Source: Candidatus Flavonifractor intestinipullorum (lineage in GTDB: Bacteria > Bacillota > Clostridia > Oscillospirales > Oscillospiraceae). Taken from it: a stretch of 47,745 nucleotides of DNA. A program made the translations under genes and the position numbers. The notes under the pieces are model-generated. The model made no database searches and was not told the DNA's origin. It worked only from the letters and a program-made list of their open reading frames with translations. The DNA lies in the NCBI GenBank assembly GCA_019118925.1, contig DWYC01000014.1:1-47745 (forward strand). Reading direction: 5' to 3'. Within the stretch, counting starts at the first letter, position 1. Every line of letters starts with the position of its first letter. Below, in pieces: positions 40,114 to 47,745 of this stretch.

Positions 40114-41089
40114 TATAGTAGACCGGGTTGAGGAGCACCCCGTCTTTTTTGATCTCCAGATGCAGGTGGGGCCCGGTGGCGTTGCCGGTCTCCCCGGCCT
40201 CGGCCACCGTCTCCCCCATCGCCACCGTCTCTCCCTGCTGCACGCAGAGCTTGCTGCAATGGGCGTAGAAGCTGGTGACCCCATTTCCGTGGTCCAGCTG
40301 CAAATACAGGCCGTACACCGGGCTGTCCCCGATGTAGTCCACCGTTCCGGCGGCGAACGCCCCGATGGGTGTGCCCGTGTTCACCGCCAGGTCCACCCCG
40401 TTGTGGAACTTTTCTCCCCCGTCCACCGGGTGCTCCCGCCAGCCGAAGGGAGAGGACACCCAGCCCAGAGCCGGGGTGACGGTCTCCCCCAGCCCCAGGT
40501 CATAGCGGTCCATACTGGCATTGGCCGGGAGAGCCGGCCCGTCGTAGTCCACGTGGAGCACCGCCGTATCCACCTGGGCGGGCGGATTCCCGGTAGTCTG
40601 GAAGGGGTCGGTCTCCGGCGGGGCCTCCTCCGCCATCCAGCTCCCGTCCAGGAGGGCCAGGGCGCTCTCCGCGCCGCCGGAGGCCAGCTTTCCGGCCAGC
40701 GCGCCGCCGGAGACCGGCCCCGGCGCAGGCGGTTCCTCTGCCGCAGCCGGAGCAAAGACCTGAGTCCACAGGGCGCCCAGCGTCTCGCTCACCGGTTCTC
40801 CGTCCTGAATGGAGCGGCCCACCCCCGCAAAGACGGCCGCAAAGTCCGTGTCGGCGTGGAGCACCGCCCCCAGGGTCTCCCGCACCTGCTCCAGGCGCTG
40901 GGGAAAGACGCCCTTTCCCACCAGCACCACCGCAAACAGGGCCACACATACCGCCAGCTGGGCCAGCCTCCGGCGCTCCCGCGCCCCCAGCGCCACTTTG
41001 CCCCGGCCGCGGCGGACACCCGGACGGGACGGTTTGCTCCACCGCTCCTGCCGCCGCCGGCTCCACTCCTGATAGGTCATGCTCTCCAT
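40100..41089 (-). CDS. M23 peptidase-domain protein, SpoIVFA-like
   Basis: 329 residues. A basic N terminus (RRGRGKVALGARERRRLAQL) leads to one membrane helix (LAVCVALFAVVLVGKGVF, residues 44-61), a long linker, and a C-terminal LytM/M23 domain. The domain keeps KFHNGVDLAVNTGTPIGAFA (HxxxD), FYAHCSKLCVQQGETVAMGE and GNATGPHLHLEI (HxH), so the metal ligands look intact. In Bacillus SpoIVFA holds SpoIVFB inhibited in the forespore outer membrane and its own LytM fold is the signalling module. Overlap with the next gene, an M50 protease, supports that role. A vegetative wall endopeptidase is the alternative. Confidence 0.82.
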   Translation of the reverse strand: MESMTYQEWSRRRQERWSKPSRPGVRRGRGKVALGARERRRLAQLAVCVALFAVVLVGKGVFPQRLEQVRETLGAVLHADTDFAAVFAGVGRSIQDGEPVSETLGALWTQVFAPAAAEEPPAPGPVSGGALAGKLASGGAESALALLDGSWMAEEAPPETDPFQTTGNPPAQVDTAVLHVDYDGPALPANASMDRYDLGLGETVTPALGWVSSPFGWREHPVDGGEKFHNGVDLAVNTGTPIGAFAAGTVDYIGDSPVYGLYLQLDHGNGVTSFYAHCSKLCVQQGETVAMGETVAEAGETGNATGPHLHLEIKKDGVLLNPVYYIETQ

Positions 41090-41139
41090 CCGGACGCCCC
41101 CTTTCGTACGCCCTTATTCCTATGCGGGCGGGGGGCCGT

Positions 41140-43314
41140 TTATACCCGGGGCGGCAGGAATGTTCCGTCCACCTCCTCCAGTTTGGCCCGGAAGGAGATG
41201 CGCCGCGGGGTGGACATCTCGTCGAACTGCACCACATGGGCGCCCTTGTCCCGGTCCACCTCCACCACGGTGCCCAGGCCAAAGAGCGCGTGCCGCACCC
41301 GTGTGCCCGGGGCGAAGCGTCCGGCCGGGCTCTCCTCCTCCAGAGGGCTGGCGTCGATGTAGTCCCGGGCCGCCTGGATGAGGCCCTCCCGGGGCTCCTG
41401 GGTAAACGTCAGGCAGTCAGGGCCGATGTCCAGCAAAAACCGGGAGGGATACCGGGGCGCGCCGTCGAAGGCGCGCCCGTCCGCCCCCGAGAGGAAAAGC
41501 CGCTTCTCCGCCCGGGTCAGGGCCACGAAGCACAGCCGCCGCTCCTCCTCCATGGCCGGACGGGTGCGCACCTTCCGGGAGGGGAAAATCCCCTCGTTCA
41601 TGCCGCAGAGAAAGACGTTGGGGAACTCCAGCCCCTTGGCCGCATGAACGGTCATCAGCTTCACCCGGTCCCCCGCCTCTCCGGCGTCCTGATTGGTGAA
41701 AAAGGCCACGTGGGCCAGATAGTCCTCCAGCGTGCTCTCCTCGCCGCAGGTGGTCTCGTACTCATAGACCGCCTGCTTCAGCTCGGCCAGATTGTCCAGC
41801 CGCTCCTGACTGCCCTCAGTGCGGAGCATCTGCTCATAGCCGCTCTCGTTCAGGAGGGCGGCCAGCACTTCCGAGACCGGCCGCCCGGCATAGGATGCGG
41901 AATACGTCTCAATCAGAGAGACAAACCCCCGGGCCCGGGTCCCCTTCAGGAGGGGCTCTTCCAGGTTGTCCAGCAGCGCCTGATAAAGCGAGCACCCCTG
42001 CTCCGCCGCGTACGCCCGCAGGAAGGCCATCCGCCGCCGGCCCAGGTTGCGTTTGGGCGTATTGGCCACCCGCAGGAAGGACAGGTCGTCCCGATAGGCG
42101 ATCATACGCAGATAGGACAGGGCGTCTTTGATCTCCGCACGGTCAAAAAACTGCACGCCGCTGTAGATGGTATAGGGGATCTTCGCCCGGAGAAAGACCT
42201 CCTCCACCGTGCGGGTGACGTAGTGGGCCCGGTAGAGCACCGCCATCGCCCCGTAGGCCTCCCCTTCCTCGTGGAGGGCCTGGACCCGGCCGGCCAGCCA
42301 CCGGGCCTCCGCCTCCGGGTCCTCCGCCCAGTGGCAGAGCACCGGGGCCCCATGCGCCAGAACGGGCCGGAGGTCCTTTTTCATGCGCTGCTGATTTTGG
42401 GCGATGAGGGTGTTGGCCGCCGCCAGAATCTCCGGCGTGGAGCGGTAATTTTCCATCATCAGAATGGTTCGGGTCCCCGGAAAGGCCCGGTCAAAGTGCA
42501 GCAGGTATTTTACGTCCGCCCCCCGCCAGGTGTAGATGGTCTGATCCGGGTCCCCCACGATGAAGAGGTTCTTGTGGTAGGCGCACAGCACCTCCATGAG
42601 CTGGTACTGAAGGCCGTCGATGTCCTGAAACTCGTCGATCATGATGTACTCCAGCCGCTGCTGCCATTTGAGGCGGATGTCCTCCCGCTGCTGGAAAATG
42701 TAGAGACATACCTTGATGAGGTCGTTATAATCCAGGCCGAAGCACTTCTTCTCCTGATAGAGATAGCCGTAGAAGATCACATCCCGGGCCTCCACGGCGT
42801 CCAGATACTTCCGGTGCAGGGTCTCCAGCGGCATTTGAATCAGATCCAGATAGTACTCCGGGTCCTGGAAGAGCTTGCGGATCTCGATCATGTCCCGGGC
42901 CTTCCGGAATGTCATGTCCCGGAGGGTCAGCCCCCGCTCCTCATAGATGATCTGGAGCATGGCGTCGATGTCGGAGTTGTCCAGCACCAGAAAGCTCTTG
43001 GGATACTGCACCGCATGGCTGTCCTCCTGGAGCACGGAGACGCAGAAGCCGTGAAACGTGTTGATATACCCCGTGTCGTCGTCTCCGGTCAGGTTATGAA
43101 TGCGCGTGCGCATCTCGGCGGCCGATTTGTTGGTGAAGGTCACGCAGAGGATGTTCCCCGGCAGGATGCCCAATTCGTTGACCAGATAGGCAAAGCGATG
43201 GGTGAGCGCCCGGGTTTTGCCCGAGCCTGCCCCTGCGATGACCCGGATAAACCCCTCGGTAGAGGTAACCGCCTCCCGCTGGGCACGGTTGAGTGTTTGG
43301 AGCAGATCCGCCAT
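41140..43314 (-). CDS. pcrA: UvrD/PcrA-type DNA helicase
   Basis: 724 residues from the ATG behind GGGAGG. Superfamily 1A motifs occur in order: Q motif LNRAQREAV, Walker A GAGSGKT (28-34), TFTNKSAAEM, YIMIDEFQDIDGLQYQLM (Walker B), IVGDPDQTIYTWRGAD, ENYRSTPEIL, VKLMTVHAAKGLEFPNVFL and VALTRAEKRLFLSG. The C-terminal end has the usual Tudor-like PcrA tail (GTRVRHALFGLGTVVEVDRD). It unwinds DNA 3' to 5' in repair and clears RecA and transcription complexes. It is transcribed apart from ligA, its usual neighbour. Confidence 0.96.
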   Translation of the reverse strand: MADLLQTLNRAQREAVTSTEGFIRVIAGAGSGKTRALTHRFAYLVNELGILPGNILCVTFTNKSAAEMRTRIHNLTGDDDTGYINTFHGFCVSVLQEDSHAVQYPKSFLVLDNSDIDAMLQIIYEERGLTLRDMTFRKARDMIEIRKLFQDPEYYLDLIQMPLETLHRKYLDAVEARDVIFYGYLYQEKKCFGLDYNDLIKVCLYIFQQREDIRLKWQQRLEYIMIDEFQDIDGLQYQLMEVLCAYHKNLFIVGDPDQTIYTWRGADVKYLLHFDRAFPGTRTILMMENYRSTPEILAAANTLIAQNQQRMKKDLRPVLAHGAPVLCHWAEDPEAEARWLAGRVQALHEEGEAYGAMAVLYRAHYVTRTVEEVFLRAKIPYTIYSGVQFFDRAEIKDALSYLRMIAYRDDLSFLRVANTPKRNLGRRRMAFLRAYAAEQGCSLYQALLDNLEEPLLKGTRARGFVSLIETYSASYAGRPVSEVLAALLNESGYEQMLRTEGSQERLDNLAELKQAVYEYETTCGEESTLEDYLAHVAFFTNQDAGEAGDRVKLMTVHAAKGLEFPNVFLCGMNEGIFPSRKVRTRPAMEEERRLCFVALTRAEKRLFLSGADGRAFDGAPRYPSRFLLDIGPDCLTFTQEPREGLIQAARDYIDASPLEEESPAGRFAPGTRVRHALFGLGTVVEVDRDKGAHVVQFDEMSTPRRISFRAKLEEVDGTFLPPRV

Positions 43315-43386
43315 AGTGCCGCCTCCCAACTAGAACTGTTGTTTCTCCATTATAGCAGGGAATGCTCGGAAACTCAACGGAAACAT

Positions 43387-43412
43387 GAGCCCGCGGCCTG
43401 GGCCGCGGGCTC
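43387..43412 (-). terminator. Terminator between the lipoprotein gene and pcrA
   Basis: A perfect 12-bp stem, GAGCCCGCGGCC (43387-43398) with GGCCGCGGGCTC (43401-43412), 2-nt loop; the minus-strand tail is ATGTTTCC, so the T tract is weak. Confidence 0.65.
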
Positions 43413-43418
43413 GGTTGT

Positions 43419-43736
43419 TCAGTCTTTTTGGATGTCCACCGCCACCGGGGCCGGGTCCACTTCCGTCAGGTCTCCAGTATAAGTGACGGTCACCTGATCG
43501 CCCTCTTCCAGGCCCGTCAGGTCCAGGCCCTCTCCAAAGTCAAAGATCCGGTATTCCTCTCCCTTGTCCTCCAGAAGAATCAGATAGTCCCCCAGCTGGT
43601 TGATTGTGCCGTGAATGCTCTGCTGGGCGGTCTGCGTCTCCTCCGCGGGGGAAGGGGTAGCGGCGCTCTTTCCGCCTCCGCAGGCCGTCAGAGCCATCAG
43701 CAGGGCCGCGCCCAGAATCCATACTCGAAATTTCAT
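43419..43736 (-). CDS. Small lipoprotein, unrecognised
   Basis: 105 residues. The lipobox LMALTACGGG (Cys near residue 19) predicts lipid anchoring outside the membrane. After a short Ser/Pro/Thr linker comes a compact beta domain: SIHGTINQLGDYLILLEDKG, YRIFDFGEGLDLTGLEEGDQ, VTVTYTGDLTEVDPAPVAVD, which looks like a small OB-like fold of the type found in several Firmicute lipoproteins. Function is unknown. RBS AAAAGGTGAGA precedes the ATG. It may share a transcript with pcrA weakly, but a hairpin separates them. Confidence 0.8.
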   Translation of the reverse strand: MKFRVWILGAALLMALTACGGGKSAATPSPAEETQTAQQSIHGTINQLGDYLILLEDKGEEYRIFDFGEGLDLTGLEEGDQVTVTYTGDLTEVDPAPVAVDIQKD

Positions 43737-43946
43737 ACAAATCTCACCTTTTCCTCATTAAAATGGCGTGCGCCGCCCGTTTGTGGGCGCGTCGGGCCGT
43801 CCGGTCTCCTTTCGCACAATAGGACGGCCCGCACACCGGAAAAGGTTGTGTCTTTTTCCTTTCGTTTTTCTTAACTTTGGTTTATTTCTGTTGGAGGGAC
43901 GGGCGGTGATTGCTTTCTGAACTTCTTCTGCCGGCGCGCCGCCTCT

Positions 43947-45155
43947 TCAGTCCTCGTCCCCGGCCTTGAAGTTGTAGATGGGACGGATGATCTTTACAAC
44001 ATCCGCTGTGGGGCCGATGTTGTCCAGAATGTCCTGTATTCCCTTGTAGGCCATGGGGCACTCGTCCAGAGTGGCACGGCTTACCGAGGTGGTGTAGACC
44101 TCCGCCATCTGCTTTTTGAACTCGGACACCGTAAAGGATTGCTTGGCCTCCGCCCGGCTCATAAGGCGGCCAGCGCCGTGGGGGGCGGAGCAGTTCCAGT
44201 CCTCGTTGCCCTTGCCCACACAGAGCAGGCTCCCGTCCCGCATGTTGATGGGGATAAGCAGCTGTTCCCCAGCTTGGGCGGACACGGCCCCTTTCCGCAG
44301 AATCATGGCATCGGTGTCGATATAATTGTGGATGGTGGTGAACTGCTCCTCCACATGGAGCTTCATGCCCTTGACAATCTCGTCCACCATGGCCTGCCGG
44401 TTGAGCATGGCAAAGTGCTGGACGATCTTCATGTCGTGGATATACTGCTCAAACAGTTCCCCGGACACATAGGCCAGGGCTTTTGGGATACTCGTCTGCT
44501 TGAGGTTTTTCCGCTTCTTGAGTTCCTTCTGGATCTCCTTCTCCCGGCCCTCCGCTTTCATCTGGGCAATCAGTGCCTCGATGGAGGCGTCGTCGGTGCG
44601 GTTGAGGACCTTGTACCCCGCCTCCTGGTAGTAGCCGGCCACCTCTACTCCCAAGTGGCGGCTGCCGGAGTGGACCACCAGATAGAGGTTCCCCTCGTCG
44701 TCCCTGTCCACTTCGATGAAGTGGTTGCCGCCGCCCAGGGTGCCGATGCTCTTTTCGGCACGGAGCAGGTCCACATGCTTTGCGCAGCACAGCTCGTTCA
44801 GGTCGATCTGGCTGAGGTAGCGGTGGGCCCTGTCCCGGATGGAGAAGCCGGAGGGAATCTTCTCATAGATCAGCTTGTCCAGCTTTTGAAGCTCGATGCG
44901 CCCCTCCCGGATGCGGGTGGTCTCCATGCCGCAGCCGATGTCTACCCCCACCAGATTGGGTACCACCTTGTCGGTGATGGTCATGGTGGTGCCGATGGTA
45001 CAGCCCTTACCAGCATGGATGTCCGGCATCAGCCGAATGCGGCTGCCCGCTGTAAACTCCTGGTTGCACAGCTCCTGCACCTGGGCAATGGAGGCCGTGT
45101 CCACCACATCGGTGAAGATCTTGGCCTCGTTGTATTTTCCTCGAATCTCGATCAT
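43947..45155 (-). CDS. rtcB: RtcB family RNA-splicing ligase
   Basis: 402 residues. RtcB motifs are intact: RLMPDIHAGKGCTIGTT, GVDIGCGMETT (Cys75 metal ligand), IGTLGGGNHFIEVD (His145), VHSGSRHLGVEV (His162) and NCSAPHGAGRLMSR, where His326 is the expected guanylylated residue. It joins 2',3'-cyclic phosphate or 3'-phosphate RNA ends to 5'-OH ends with GTP and Mn. The length is that of the shorter bacterial RtcB type. No archease or release-factor H neighbour is seen. The adjacent upstream gene encodes a SUFU/DUF4253 protein in the same orientation, 80 bp away, so the two may be expressed together. Confidence 0.94.
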   Translation of the reverse strand: MIEIRGKYNEAKIFTDVVDTASIAQVQELCNQEFTAGSRIRLMPDIHAGKGCTIGTTMTITDKVVPNLVGVDIGCGMETTRIREGRIELQKLDKLIYEKIPSGFSIRDRAHRYLSQIDLNELCCAKHVDLLRAEKSIGTLGGGNHFIEVDRDDEGNLYLVVHSGSRHLGVEVAGYYQEAGYKVLNRTDDASIEALIAQMKAEGREKEIQKELKKRKNLKQTSIPKALAYVSGELFEQYIHDMKIVQHFAMLNRQAMVDEIVKGMKLHVEEQFTTIHNYIDTDAMILRKGAVSAQAGEQLLIPINMRDGSLLCVGKGNEDWNCSAPHGAGRLMSRAEAKQSFTVSEFKKQMAEVYTTSVSRATLDECPMAYKGIQDILDNIGPTADVVKIIRPIYNFKAGDED

Positions 45156-45235
45156 AAAGGTCCTTTCTGTATTTCTGGGGCCTCGCGCCGTCAGGTCATC
45201 TCATACAGCAGGGCGCCGCCTCGCCCGGTTGCCCA

Positions 45236-47745
45236 TCAATCCCACCAGAAGTACCAGACGGTGGACTGACGCAGCACATCGGCCAGCGCGCCCACAGTGG
45301 CGTCCTCCGGCCCCTGGTCGATGACATCGGGGCAGAAGCCGTACAGCTCCGCCGCCGCGTCCATAGCCTTCTCCCCGGGGACAGGGGCCGGAAGCAGAAA
45401 CTCCAGCTCGTCGTGGCTCATGGCGGCGGGCGCCGCGCCGTACTGCTCAAACCAGTATTTCGCAACTGCCATTAACTCCGGCGTGTTAGGACATTCATTC
45501 CAGCCGCCAAAGGGCAGATAGGCAAAAATCTCCCAAGGGTTTTTCACGGGAATCTTGGCCAGAATGAGGGGATAGGTCATATGGGTATCAGAATTCCAGT
45601 AGCTTGAAAAACGACGGTTCTCATATCCGCCCTCCATCTCGCCCAGTACTTCCTCCTCCCAGTCCATATCGTCATCCTCGGCTTCTTCCTTGCGCTGCCC
45701 AACCATTCCCTCCAGAACTGCCTTCCCGTCCTGGAGGGGGGCGGCAAGCATTTTCTTCCGGTATTCGGCAACTTTGTCCGGGTCGAAAGCATAGCCGTCC
45801 CCGCCATCGCTGTCCGGGTCGGAATTTAGAATCAGGCACTCCCACAGGGTTTCGTCATCCGCTCGCAACAATACCGGCACAAATCCCTCTTTCACGCCAT
45901 CCCGTTTGGCATAGCTGTAAGCCGCCGTGATGGGGTCGTCGTCCGTCATCGAGGGGAAATAGGTGCATCCACAGTTCAGATATTCCATCATGGCTTCCGC
46001 AAGGTCCGAAGGCTCCAGAGTGGCCTCATCGAAGTCCTGTCCCTGCCAGTTGACGAACCGTTTTTCCATAATTTTTGCCATAGCCTGATAATAATTCTCA
46101 TCAAAGGGAATAAACAGACAGGCTTCCTCCCGGAACTTGTCAGAGTAATATTGCTCTGAGCCGAAGTATTCCAAGGCATAGTTGTCAATGTCGCTGGGGA
46201 AGTACGGGCTGTCCGCCTCCCCATAGTAGTATCCGGCAAAGGCTGCGCCCTCCTCGTCAAACAAGGCGGAAAACAGCTGCCCGCCCAGAGAATCCCGGAT
46301 GAAAGGGCGCAGGTCCGTTCCAGATGGATCGGCGCGGAATTCCTCCACCATGTCCCAGCATCGCTCCAGGAACTCCAAGCTCATCAGGTCCTGCTCCATA
46401 CACCAGCGGAGATAAATTGCCATGTGGTTATAGGCGCTGATCTCGTCTACAGGCAGACATTTTCTCCGGATCCTTTCCAGATGCTGCCTTGCGTCATCCA
46501 GGACCCAGTTGCTGTCCGTCTCCGCCTCATCTTCTTCCCAATCCTCCAGGTCCGTCACGTCCGGCCGCTTCGGATCCACCACAAAGCCGACCGTCTCCAG
46601 TCTTTCCAGCAGTACCCCGGCACTGCTGGAAAGTTTGTACTCCATCTCGTCCCGGTAGAGGGGAATCACCTGATAGAAGTTGACCTCCTCGCCGCTGGGC
46701 AAAGTACAGACCTCGCCGCCCTCCTCCGTGCCCTGGGGTCCGGTCAAAATGGCGGCACAGAGCGTCGTGTTCTCCGCAAACGGCGATTGCTTGTCCATCG
46801 TGTGCCCCCACCCCATCCAGGTATCATTGGAAATGGGCAGGCGGGCCAACACCTTCAAGAGGCCAATCGGCCAGTACCACCGCTCCTCCTTCATGGATTC
46901 CCCATCCAGTTTCCAATCCGGCGGCAGAGCGATGGCCAGCTCCGCCCGCTCCAGCTTGTATTCCGCCAGCTCCTCCGGCACATTCATCCGGTGAGCGCCC
47001 ATGCCCATCGTCACCAGGGTATAGTAGTCCCGCTCCTCCGAGGGCGGAACCACGCAGATGTCCACATGGATGTCCGGGGAAACCAGCTCATGGAACACAT
47101 TCTCGAAATCACCAAAGGTGTTTTTGATGTGCTGCTCGACCGCAGACATCTCTTCCTCGGTATAAAGCTCCGGTTCACCCTTTTCCGCCGAGGACCACAT
47201 GACGTCGGCCTTTGTCCCGTCCGGATTCAGGAAAATCTGAAAATACTGGTCGTCTCCCGGCTGCTGATAGACAAGACCGATGCGACGGGTCTGGTCCACG
47301 AGCACTGCCGTCAGTATGCCCTCCGCTTCCCCTTCGGGAGTGTGGCTCAGCCATTCCCCGCTGTCCAGCCGCTCCTTGAGCCGCCGCAGCCAGTCCGTTC
47401 CCATCTTGGAGAGTCCGGCTTCGTTCATACGGAAGGAGAGTTCCACAAGATGTTTCTTCACCGGGTATTGGAATTCACAGCAGGGAGCATTTTTCTCATA
47501 GCCATACCGTTCCGGGCAGAACAGCTCATAAAACTCGGCAAGTCCCGCTTCGTCCGCTCGAATACAGGCCAGGGCGCGCTGTTTATCATCCACATCCGGG
47601 CCCAGCCCCTGCTGGAGCATTTGGTCGGCGTTGGGATCAATCCAGTGATACTCCATCTGCTCCAGGGTGGCTCCGGCTTTGATCTCCTCCTGCAGGGTCC
47701 GAAATTCATAATCCCCCGGCTCCAGCTTTAATCCCTGTTTGACGG
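45236..47745 (-). CDS. Large SUFU-domain and DUF4253-domain protein (5' end beyond window)
   Basis: At least 835 residues; the reading frame stays open to the window edge (visible start KQGLKLEPGDYEFRTLQEE), so the true start lies outside. A SUFU-type (suppressor of fused) domain spans about residues 180-330 of the visible part: VSPDIHVDICVVPPSEERDY, YTLVTMGMGAHRMNVPEEL, YKLERAELAIALPPDWKL and WPIGLLKVLARLPISNDTWM. The last 105 residues are a DUF4253 domain: NPWEIFAYLPFGGWNECPNT, ELMAVAKYWFEQYGA, LYGFCPDVIDQG and TVWYFWWD. Both domains occur in bacterial polymorphic-toxin immunity proteins. The middle part (LERIRRKCLPVDEISAYNHM onward) is helical and unrecognised. A multi-domain immunity protein is the best reading; the toxin partner is not in the window. 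Confidence 0.82.
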   Translation of the reverse strand, partial: VKQGLKLEPGDYEFRTLQEEIKAGATLEQMEYHWIDPNADQMLQQGLGPDVDDKQRALACIRADEAGLAEFYELFCPERYGYEKNAPCCEFQYPVKKHLVELSFRMNEAGLSKMGTDWLRRLKERLDSGEWLSHTPEGEAEGILTAVLVDQTRRIGLVYQQPGDDQYFQIFLNPDGTKADVMWSSAEKGEPELYTEEEMSAVEQHIKNTFGDFENVFHELVSPDIHVDICVVPPSEERDYYTLVTMGMGAHRMNVPEELAEYKLERAELAIALPPDWKLDGESMKEERWYWPIGLLKVLARLPISNDTWMGWGHTMDKQSPFAENTTLCAAILTGPQGTEEGGEVCTLPSGEEVNFYQVIPLYRDEMEYKLSSSAGVLLERLETVGFVVDPKRPDVTDLEDWEEDEAETDSNWVLDDARQHLERIRRKCLPVDEISAYNHMAIYLRWCMEQDLMSLEFLERCWDMVEEFRADPSGTDLRPFIRDSLGGQLFSALFDEEGAAFAGYYYGEADSPYFPSDIDNYALEYFGSEQYYSDKFREEACLFIPFDENYYQAMAKIMEKRFVNWQGQDFDEATLEPSDLAEAMMEYLNCGCTYFPSMTDDDPITAAYSYAKRDGVKEGFVPVLLRADDETLWECLILNSDPDSDGGDGYAFDPDKVAEYRKKMLAAPLQDGKAVLEGMVGQRKEEAEDDDMDWEEEVLGEMEGGYENRRFSSYWNSDTHMTYPLILAKIPVKNPWEIFAYLPFGGWNECPNTPELMAVAKYWFEQYGAAPAAMSHDELEFLLPAPVPGEKAMDAAAELYGFCPDVIDQGPEDATVGALADVLRQSTVWYFWWD

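Noticed and set aside
1-47745. CRISPR arrays, insertion sequences, prophage, rRNA or attachment sites
   Set aside because: No regularly spaced direct repeats of CRISPR size, transposase or phage genes, or rRNA sequence were seen on reading the window; the only tRNA shows no flanking repeat of its 3' end.

Overview
The window comes from the chromosome of a high-GC, spore-forming, anaerobic Firmicute. The gene set (selenocysteine-dependent amine reductase, SpoIVFA/SpoIVFB pair, PyrK-type dihydroorotate dehydrogenase, strong AGGAGG ribosome binding sites, TTGACA/TATAAT promoters, many T-tailed hairpin terminators) fits the Oscillospirales (Flavonifractor / Intestinimonas / Lawsonibacter / Oscillibacter type). 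That placement is inferred from gene content and codon use; no search was run. I see no phage, insertion sequence, CRISPR array or rRNA.

Layout. 1-770: TrhA/hemolysin III membrane protein. 1071-7489: a fermentation locus with two DUF3841 proteins, a divergent TetR regulator, a betaine/sarcosine-type reductase component B (pyruvoyl proprotein plus a selenoprotein with an in-frame UGA at 5610-5612) and a BCCT transporter. CACGAT/CGCGAT-type sites sit at all three promoters, suggesting one TetR regulon. 7666-12273: a Cys-rich small protein, then trpS, tagO and wecB (first steps of wall polysaccharide synthesis) and a membrane-anchored unknown. 12236-13237: an unrecognised set of three small proteins on the minus strand. 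13343-14579: YfcE-type phosphodiesterase and a second TetR. 14633-19090: a BRCT-like unknown and FtsK/SpoIIIE. 19206-28412: a tightly packed minus-strand run, pyrC-pyrF-pyrK-pyrD followed by a small protein, a phosphatase-acetyltransferase fusion, ygiQ, a nucleotidyltransferase and uppP.

28742-31184: a 55-residue protein, a SleB-like wall hydrolase under an 11-bp-phased TGTWAC array (WalR-box-like), tRNA-Ser(GGA) and a PepSY lipoprotein. 31355-38989: two translationally coupled hybrid histidine kinases, then a DUF1538 membrane protein coupled to a tandem P-II protein behind a structured leader. 39056-43736: rplS, spoIVFB-like and spoIVFA-like genes, pcrA and a small lipoprotein. 43947-47745: an RtcB RNA ligase and a very large protein with SUFU and DUF4253 domains, cut by the window edge.

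The most notable points are the DUF1538/tandem-P-II module with its kinases and leader RNA, the SUFU+DUF4253 immunity-like protein next to RtcB, the three-site TetR operator family around the reductase locus, and the phased WalR-like array. All functional assignments rest on motif recognition by eye.
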